Shown here one piece after another: positions 4,880-10,670 of a stretch of DNA of 10,670 nt (positions are counted from its first letter, which is position 1; each line of letters opens with the position of its first letter). The stretch is from Desulfonatronospira sp. (GTDB taxonomy: Bacteria; Desulfobacterota; Desulfovibrionia; Desulfovibrionales; Desulfonatronovibrionaceae). A program made the position numbers and the translations under genes. Under the pieces are notes generated by a model. That model ran no database searches and had not been told where the DNA came from. It was given only the letters and a program-made list of their open reading frames with translations. Location: positions 1 to 10,670 of the forward strand of contig PWSL01000255.1 of the NCBI GenBank assembly GCA_003563255.1, in the 5' to 3' direction.

Positions 4880-7800
4880 TTATTGCTCCACCCTCATTTC
4901 TATCCTGAAAAACAGGGCATACAGCACAGGTGCCACCAGAAGGGTCAAGACCGTGGCAAAGGTCAGGCCGCAGATAATGGCTATGGCCATGGACAACCAG
5001 AAAATATCTAATAAAAGCGGGGTCATGCCCATTACAGTGGACAGAGTGGCCATCATAACCGGCCGGAGCCTGCTGACGCTGGCATCGATGAGTCCCTGGT
5101 AGGGTTCCTGCCCTGAATCCAGGTTGGTATCTATGCGGTCCAGAAGGACCACCACGTTTTTAATCAGCATGCCTGACAGGCTCAGGGTACCCAGAAGGGC
5201 CATAAATCCAAAGGGCTGACTTGTAGCCAGAAGTCCCAGGGTGACTCCTATCATTGCCAGGGGCAGGACCATGGCGATTATCAGCGGCTGACGCAGGGTG
5301 CTGAAAAGCCCCACCACTGCCAGGGACATCAGCAGAAAACTAAATGGCACCCCGGACATGACTTCCCTTTGGGAGTCCCTGGATTTCTCGTATTCCCCTC
5401 CCCACTGCATCCTGTACCCCGGGGGAAGCTCAATGGCCTCGATATCGCTTCGGATGCGCTCCATCAGGGCCTGACCACCTCCTGTATCCGCCTCGCACTG
5501 GGCAGTGATGGTCTTCTGCCTGTCGCGTCTTATGATCACCCCGTCTTCCCAGACCAGGCCCGCCCCGGAGACCACCTGCCCCAGGGGGGTGCCCCTGGTT
5601 TCCTGCATAGCCCGGACATCCAGGGCAAAGATATCCTCCAGGCGTTTTCTGGACTCTTCGGGTGGACGCAGGATTACTGGCAGCATCCGGTCCCCTTCCC
5701 GGTAAAGTCCCACCTGGAGTCCGTCAAAATTGAGCTTCACCGCCCTGGCGGTATCCTCCCGGGTCACACCATAGCGGATTCCCCTGGACTGAGAGTATTC
5801 CAGCCTCTGGGTCTTGACCATCTGACGCCAGTCGCTGCGCACTTCCCTGGAATCATGGTCCCTGTTCATGATTTCCTCGGCCTGGCGGGCCAGGTCCCGC
5901 AAGATATGCGCCTCGGGGCCGCTGAAGCGCACCTCCACGGAAAACTCCACCGGCGGCCCCATGGGAAACTTGCGTACTCTGGGCTGGGCATAAGGATAAT
6001 GCTTTTCCAGATAGTCCCGGACAAACCCTTTGACTTCATCCAGGTCCGAAGCCCGGTACAGGTTGATCACCACCTGCCCGAAAGCCGGATTGGCCATCTT
6101 GGGCTCCATGGCCAGGTAAAACCTGGGAGCGCCTTCCCCGATAAAGGAAGTGACGCTCTGTACACCGGGATGTTCCTGGATATCCTTTTCCAGCTCTTTC
6201 AAATCCTGCGAGGTGGACTCTATGCGTGATCCCTCAGGCAGCCAGTAGTCAAGTTTCAGCTGAGGTCTGGTTGATGGCGGGAAAAAGGTCTTGTCCACAA
6301 AATGAAACCCGATTAAAGCCAGTACGAAAAGCAGGGCCATGCCGGCCAGGAGACTTTTTTTCCTGCGCATGCAGCCATGCAGGAGCCTGCGGTAAAACCT
6401 GTACATCCTGCCGGCATAAGGGTCTTCCAGGACCAGCCCTTCTTTTTTGCCCCGGCCCAGAAACATGTGGCACCAGAGCGGTGTCAGGGTCATGGCCAGT
6501 ATCCAGCTGGACAGAAGGGAAATCGCTATCACCAGGAAAAGCCCCCGGGTGTACTCTCCGGTATCGTCTCCAGCCAGCACTATGGGCATGAATGCAAAAA
6601 CCGCCACCAGGGTGGCTCCAAGAAGGGGCCACCCGGTTTCCCGGACGCTCTCCACTGCTGCCTGCAGCCTGTTGGTCCCGGTCTGGATTTTTACCAGCAT
6701 GTTCTCGGTGACCACTATGGCATTATCCACGATCATTCCCAGGGAAATGATCAATGCCCCCAGGGAGACCCTGTCCATGTCCATGTCCAGGGCCAGCATC
6801 AGGGTAAAGGTCACCAGGATTGTCAAAAGCAGGCCGCTGCCGATGATAAGACCGCTCCTGATGCCCATGAATATCAGGAGCAGCAGTATAACAATGGTCA
6901 CCGCCTGCAAAAGGTTCAGCATAAAGGTGTTTATCGCCTCGGTGACTTTATCTGCCTGAAAGGCCACGAAATGGGCCTGGACCCCCACCGGCAGCCTGTT
7001 TTGCAGTTCCTGCAGGGTGTCCTGGACCTCCTGGCCCATGTGCACTACGTTGCCCCCGGACACGGTGGAGACGCCGATGGCCAGGGCCTTCTGTCCGTCA
7101 TGGCGGATAAGGCTGGCAGGAGGATCCTGATAGCCCCGGCGGACCTCGGCGATATCTCCCAGGTGGATCATGCTCTCCATTTCAGGGTGAGAAGCATACC
7201 CCAGCACCAGGTCCGAGATGTCCTGCACCGATTCAAACTCCCCTCCCAGGACAAAACGCACCCGCTCCCTGCCCAGGTCCGCTCCTCCAGCATCTGCGGC
7301 CATGCTGCTGCTTTCCATGAGGGCCAGGACCTGGTTCATGGAAAGTCCCAGTTCGGCCAGGCGCGAACGGGATATATCCACAAAAACAGTTTCCTGCTGC
7401 TCCCCCCATATCTCCACCCTGGCCACCTCATCAGCCAGAAGCAGTTCTTTCTGGATTATCTCGGCATAGTCCAGCAGTTCTCTATAGGTATAGTCCTGTC
7501 CTGTCAGGGCGATGAGCACCCCGTATACATCCCCGAAATCATCAATAATCTCCGGGTCGCCGGCTCCCGGGGGCAGCTTGGGACGGACGTCGGCAATCCT
7601 GTGCCTGAGGCGGTCCCAATGCTGCGGGACCTCTTTTGCAGGGATGTCTTCTTTCATGTGCACGTGGGTAATGGAAACCCCCGGGCGGGATTCGGTCTGG
7701 ACGTAATCCAGCTGGTCCATGCGCATGACCGCTTTTTCAATGCGGTCTGAGACCTCGTTTTCAACCTCAGTAGGGGAGGCACCGGGATAGGGAGTGATTA

Positions 7801-7939
7801 TTACCGCTGTTTTGATGGTGAATTCAGGATCTTCCAGCTTGCCCATGCTGAAGTAGGCAATCACGCCGGAGATAGTCAGCACCAGGGTAAGAAAGAGAAA
7901 AAAACTCTTTTTTTGAATGGCCAGTTCTGCAATATTCAT
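4880..7939 (-). CDS. RND-family efflux transporter permease (AcrB-like inner membrane pump)
   Basis: 1019 aa, full length for an RND pump that exports substrates by proton antiport through a trimer in the inner membrane. Two halves are visible. TM1 is at about 12-30, a periplasmic porter loop spans 31-335, and TM2-6 cover about 336-490. After a cytoplasmic link, TM7 is at about 529-547, a second periplasmic loop spans 548-860, and TM8-12 run to 1012. In TM4 the motif GMIVDNAIVV has D405 but N406 where AcrB has the pair D407-D408. K927 (SGMLIKNVVVLLDR) matches AcrB K940, and SRLRPVMMATL (956-966) is the usual TM11 entry. The start MNIAELAIQKK is typical, yet no Shine-Dalgarno is visible in the 20-bp gap after the adaptor gene, so expression may depend on coupling. 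It is the last gene of the TolC-adaptor-pump operon. Substrate is not predictable; it looks like a drug or solvent type rather than heavy-metal CusA. Confidence 0.95.
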   Translation of the reverse strand: MNIAELAIQKKSFFLFLTLVLTISGVIAYFSMGKLEDPEFTIKTAVIITPYPGASPTEVENEVSDRIEKAVMRMDQLDYVQTESRPGVSITHVHMKEDIPAKEVPQHWDRLRHRIADVRPKLPPGAGDPEIIDDFGDVYGVLIALTGQDYTYRELLDYAEIIQKELLLADEVARVEIWGEQQETVFVDISRSRLAELGLSMNQVLALMESSSMAADAGGADLGRERVRFVLGGEFESVQDISDLVLGYASHPEMESMIHLGDIAEVRRGYQDPPASLIRHDGQKALAIGVSTVSGGNVVHMGQEVQDTLQELQNRLPVGVQAHFVAFQADKVTEAINTFMLNLLQAVTIVILLLLIFMGIRSGLIIGSGLLLTILVTFTLMLALDMDMDRVSLGALIISLGMIVDNAIVVTENMLVKIQTGTNRLQAAVESVRETGWPLLGATLVAVFAFMPIVLAGDDTGEYTRGLFLVIAISLLSSWILAMTLTPLWCHMFLGRGKKEGLVLEDPYAGRMYRFYRRLLHGCMRRKKSLLAGMALLFVLALIGFHFVDKTFFPPSTRPQLKLDYWLPEGSRIESTSQDLKELEKDIQEHPGVQSVTSFIGEGAPRFYLAMEPKMANPAFGQVVINLYRASDLDEVKGFVRDYLEKHYPYAQPRVRKFPMGPPVEFSVEVRFSGPEAHILRDLARQAEEIMNRDHDSREVRSDWRQMVKTQRLEYSQSRGIRYGVTREDTARAVKLNFDGLQVGLYREGDRMLPVILRPPEESRKRLEDIFALDVRAMQETRGTPLGQVVSGAGLVWEDGVIIRRDRQKTITAQCEADTGGGQALMERIRSDIEAIELPPGYRMQWGGEYEKSRDSQREVMSGVPFSFLLMSLAVVGLFSTLRQPLIIAMVLPLAMIGVTLGLLATSQPFGFMALLGTLSLSGMLIKNVVVLLDRIDTNLDSGQEPYQGLIDASVSRLRPVMMATLSTVMGMTPLLLDIFWLSMAIAIICGLTFATVLTLLVAPVLYALFFRIEMRVEQ

Positions 7940-7959
7940 GATTGGATGGCAGGCGGGGA

Positions 7960-9216
7960 TTATTCCAGAGGTCTTACTTTCTGATCTTCATGAACGAAAT
8001 GGGCCCCGGCAGTCACCACCAGGTCCCCGGGGCCGAGACCGGAAAGCACCTGCACCCCGGAGGAACCCAGCTCCCCGGTGCGCACATCCCTGGACTGCAC
8101 CCTGGAAGTCCCGGGATCATAAACCCATACCCGGTCTTTGCCCCCGTTGCCTGGAATAAGGGCTGTCTCGGGGATGAATACCAGGAAATCCTCGTCCGGT
8201 CCGGGGGCGGCAAGGCTGATATGCACCTGGGCGGCCATTGAGGGCAGAGCCAGGATATCATCCGGCACCACCAGCATTGCTGTTGCTGAATAACTTAATT
8301 GCCTGGCATCGGTAGAGACCTCCTTTAAACTGGCCGGTAGAGGAAATCCCGGGTAAGCATCCAGGACGCAGAAGATTTGGGTGATGTCCTGTTTGCGCAC
8401 AACCATCTGTTCCGGCAGGCCGAACTCCACTTCCAGCCGGGTCAGGTCCTGCAGGGTGACTACCGGCTGGCCTGCTGAAATGTTTTCATGGTTTTCAACG
8501 TGTTTTTCTGCAATGTAACCTGCAAAAGGAGCCCGCAGCACTGAGTCCTCCAGGGCGCTTATGGCCTCTTCCAGGGCCGCCTCCAGGGAGTCTATCCTGG
8601 ACTCCATGGCCTGAATGTCCTCGTCCCTGGCCCCTGTCAGCGCCTTTTGAAGCTCCATTTCCAGGTGTCTCTTATGACCCAGGGCTTCATCCAGGGCGGT
8701 CTCGGCCTGGTCCAGTTCCGCCCTGGCCACAGCTCCCTGCTGATAAAGATCTTTATGCCGGCTGTACTGCAGCCTGCGCTCTCTGACCGCGGAACTGGCG
8801 GCCTCAAGCTCAGCCTCCAGTGATACGACATCCTCGGTCCTGGCTCCTTGCTGCATGGCTTTCAGGTTAGCCACGGCTTCCCCCAGGCTGCCCTGAAGAT
8901 TTTGAACCTCCAGCCTGAAGTCCCTGGGATCCAGCCTGGCCATAACCTGGCCCTGCTCCACGAATTCTCCTTTATCCACTTTCAGGGTCTGCAACTGGTT
9001 GGAAACCCTGAAGGAAACCCGGGTTTCACGGTGCGGCCGGACCTTGCCCGGAAATACCCGTTGAAGGCCGGGAGCAGGCTCACTGACCTGCATAAGTTTT
9101 ACCGGCCTGAACTGTTCCCGGGGCTTTTCCTCTTCCTGCACCGCACACCCGCAGCCCCAACAGGCTATGAAAAAAATCAGGAATGTAGTGCATAGGGGCA
9201 CAGCCCATCTAAGCAT
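7960..9216 (-). CDS. RND efflux periplasmic adaptor (membrane fusion protein, HlyD/AcrA family)
   Basis: 418 aa, bridges the RND pump and the outer-membrane channel. The N-terminal hydrophobic stretch (5-19) ends in a Cys-rich FIACWGCGC. This looks like a lipoprotein signal, with C19, C22 or C24 as candidate lipidated cysteine, so it is probably anchored to the inner membrane. The first lipoyl half is at about 72-98 (KVDKGEFVEQGQVMARLDP). A long alpha-helical hairpin spans 100-225, with the repeated motif GAR-x-ED in both strands (124-129, 195-200). The second lipoyl half is at 227-257 (LRAPFAGYIAEKHV), then beta-barrel and membrane-proximal domains to the end. The start has AGGAG at 9226-9230, 9 nt upstream. 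It is separated from the upstream TolC-like gene by 112 bp and from the pump by 20 bp. The hairpin is longer than in minimal adaptors, in keeping with docking to a TolC-like partner. Confidence 0.93.
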   Translation of the reverse strand: MLRWAVPLCTTFLIFFIACWGCGCAVQEEEKPREQFRPVKLMQVSEPAPGLQRVFPGKVRPHRETRVSFRVSNQLQTLKVDKGEFVEQGQVMARLDPRDFRLEVQNLQGSLGEAVANLKAMQQGARTEDVVSLEAELEAASSAVRERRLQYSRHKDLYQQGAVARAELDQAETALDEALGHKRHLEMELQKALTGARDEDIQAMESRIDSLEAALEEAISALEDSVLRAPFAGYIAEKHVENHENISAGQPVVTLQDLTRLEVEFGLPEQMVVRKQDITQIFCVLDAYPGFPLPASLKEVSTDARQLSYSATAMLVVPDDILALPSMAAQVHISLAAPGPDEDFLVFIPETALIPGNGGKDRVWVYDPGTSRVQSRDVRTGELGSSGVQVLSGLGPGDLVVTAGAHFVHEDQKVRPLE

Positions 9217-9328
9217 CTAAAGCCTCTCCTTAAAATATGTGATTTCTGAATTAATTACTGCGGGTCAACACTGCAGCACCCCGCAACAACCGTAGTCCAG
9301 GCGGAGCGCAACAGGCGGCCTGCTGAAA
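9217..9328. other. spacer between the TolC-like and adaptor genes
   Basis: 112 bp without a gene. TGCGGG (9259-9264) and CCCGCA (9280-9285) form a 6-bp stem around a loop containing CTGCAG. On the minus strand it is followed by GTAATTAATT rather than a T-run, so it is a poor terminator and more likely lets transcription continue into the adaptor gene. The adaptor ribosome site is inside this spacer. Confidence 0.35.
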
Positions 9329-10670
9329 TCAGTTGGCATTCAGGCCGATATTCTTTTCTCCCATGGCCCGGTAGATGGAGGCCACGGCCTTTAGAAAATC
9401 GGATTCAGCGCTGATAAGCCTGGCCTCGGCTGCAGTCAGGTTGGCCTGGGCATCCAGTACATCGGTACTTGTCCCCACCTGGGCCTCGTACCTGGCCTGG
9501 GCCATGCGGTAACTCTCCCTGGCCTCCTCCAGTCCCTGCCTGGCAACCTTGATTCTCTGGCGGCTTTCCTGGATGAGCAGATAATCGGACTTGACTTCAA
9601 AAGAGACTTGCAGCAGCAGGTCCTCGTACTCGGAAACCAGTTGCCTGGTCTGCTGCCTGGCCTCTTCCCGGGCGTAATATGTCCTGCCCCATTCAAACAG
9701 TTTCCACTGCATCTGCACTCCGGCCCTCCACTCGCTTCTGTCCTGCATGGCAGAGCCGCTTACAGTGGGGTCGTCCCCGCGGCGGAAGATATCAAAGCTG
9801 GCCCCCACGTGGGGGTACATGTCACTGGCGGTAATGCGCTTGTCCTTGAGGGCCATCTGGATGCTCTTGTCGGCGATGATGATATCGGGTCGGTTTTGCA
9901 GGGCCTTGTCCCTGGACTGTTCCAGGTCCAAAGTATAAGGCACAAACTCCAGACGGCCTTCGTATTCGACCTCTTTATACCGGGGCAGCCCCAGCAGCAT
10001 GTCCAGCCTGGATTCCAGTGTATCCACCTGGTTCCGGGAGGAAATCAGGTCCTGCTCGGCCTCGGAAACGTCCACCTGGGCCTGCAGCACTTCCAGTTTT
10101 GGAGCCAGGCCCACATCATAAAAAGACCGGCTCACGTCCAGGTGGGAATTAAGCCTGGCCAGCGAATCCTCTGCCACCCGGACATTTTCCCGGGCTGCGA
10201 GCAAATCCAGAAATGAGGTCTGGATCTCCAGGATAAGATCCAGTTCTGCACGGCTTAACTGGGACTTGGACTGCTCATGGGCCAGTCTGGCCTTTTCGAA
10301 GTTGCTTAGCAGGCTGAACCCTGTAAAAAGAGGCTGGTGCACGTTGATGTTCAGTTCCCAAACGTCACGGCTGCCATGCCTGGTATCACGTTCTATCCTG
10401 CCGGTATCGGGATCGAAACCCTCAGGGACCTGAGTCGAGGGTCTGTCATCCAGCCTGGTATAGCCATAAGAGGTGCTCAGGCTTGGACCGAATGCGCCTC
10501 TGGCCGATTTTGTACCGTATTCCCGGCCCTTGACCTGTTCTCTCACGGCCTGCAGGGACTGGTTGCGCTCCAGGCCCATCCTGACTGCTTCTTCCAGGTT
10601 TAAAACCGTTGGGCCTTCAGCCCGGGCGTTACCCACAGGTAAAGACACCAACATAACCATAATCATAATC
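9329..10670 (-). CDS. TolC-family outer membrane efflux protein (5' end at window edge)
   Basis: Outer-membrane channel partner of the RND system; two OEP repeats can be seen in about 445 residues. Numbering from the ATG at 10666, residues 1-16 are a hydrophobic stretch ending ARA before EGPTV, a standard signal peptidase I site. OEP repeat one covers about 20-225 (start LNLEEAVRMGLERN, beta-strand segments SLSTSYGYTRLDD and VHQPLFTGFS, then long helices). Repeat two covers about 235-440 (VGASFDIFRRGDD, MQWKLFEWGRTYY, then helices). No lipobox Cys, so TolC-like rather than OprM/NodT-like. The visible ATGs lack the basic residues expected at the start of a signal peptide and the frame stays open to the edge, so the true start is probably beyond 10670. 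First visible gene of the operon; its promoter is outside the window. Confidence 0.93.
   Translation of the reverse strand, partial: IMIMVMLVSLPVGNARAEGPTVLNLEEAVRMGLERNQSLQAVREQVKGREYGTKSARGAFGPSLSTSYGYTRLDDRPSTQVPEGFDPDTGRIERDTRHGSRDVWELNINVHQPLFTGFSLLSNFEKARLAHEQSKSQLSRAELDLILEIQTSFLDLLAARENVRVAEDSLARLNSHLDVSRSFYDVGLAPKLEVLQAQVDVSEAEQDLISSRNQVDTLESRLDMLLGLPRYKEVEYEGRLEFVPYTLDLEQSRDKALQNRPDIIIADKSIQMALKDKRITASDMYPHVGASFDIFRRGDDPTVSGSAMQDRSEWRAGVQMQWKLFEWGRTYYAREEARQQTRQLVSEYEDLLLQVSFEVKSDYLLIQESRQRIKVARQGLEEARESYRMAQARYEAQVGTSTDVLDAQANLTAAEARLISAESDFLKAVASIYRAMGEKNIGLNAN

Noticed and set aside
5369..7750. Long plus-strand open frames (286 and 457 aa) opposite the RND gene
   Set aside because: Fully antisense to a conserved transporter gene, His/Gln/Pro-rich, and no recognisable domain; compositional shadows.

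Overview
The window reads as chromosomal DNA of a Gram-negative bacterium, most likely a Desulfovibrionales-type sulfate reducer (Desulfobacterota). Two things suggest this. A partial F0 ATP-synthase cluster in the order atpZ-atpI-atpB stands apart from the F1 genes, and an outer-membrane TolC-type efflux operon and an AAA_32/Lon-like protease lie beside it. The assignment to a Desulfonatronospira-like lineage is a guess; nothing in the window fixes the genus.

Layout. (1) Positions 122-1466, minus strand: atpZ, atpI and atpB, tightly packed with an overlap and a 3-bp gap. The operon should continue leftwards, out of the window, into atpE. (2) Positions 1467-2232: a 766-bp non-coding region between the divergent atpZ and Lon-like genes. 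It holds a possible atp promoter, GC-rich hairpins, a 15-bp palindrome, a possible promoter for the protease gene, and a tandem triplication of a long hairpin element. (3) Positions 2233-4650, plus strand: an 805-aa Lon-like protease with its Ser-Lys dyad intact. (4) Positions 4651-4879: a convergent intergenic region with another hairpin element. (5) Positions 4880-10670, minus strand: a three-gene tripartite efflux operon in the order TolC-like outer membrane factor (5' end at the window edge), periplasmic adaptor, RND pump.

The genes are of known families. The unusual content is between them: five full hairpins and one collapsed derivative of a single repeat family (8-91, 1707-1723, 1826-1917, 1949-2041, 2073-2164, 4740-4810). 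All full copies end in one arm GGGGACAGGCAC and one arm GAGCCAGTCCCC, which pair except for two conserved A-A (or T-T) mismatches. The inner stem differs completely between types yet stays self-complementary. On the GAGCC side, four copies also carry a conserved flanking box with the core CGCTGTAGTG or a close variant. This gives the element a polarity. It looks like a REP/BIME-like or miniature mobile element, perhaps moved in trans by a REP-associated tyrosine transposase, but no transposase gene is in the window.

The three gene groups are not functionally linked in any obvious way: energy conservation (F0), protein quality control (Lon-like) and export (RND system). The shared repeat family sits at the 3' ends or leader of each.
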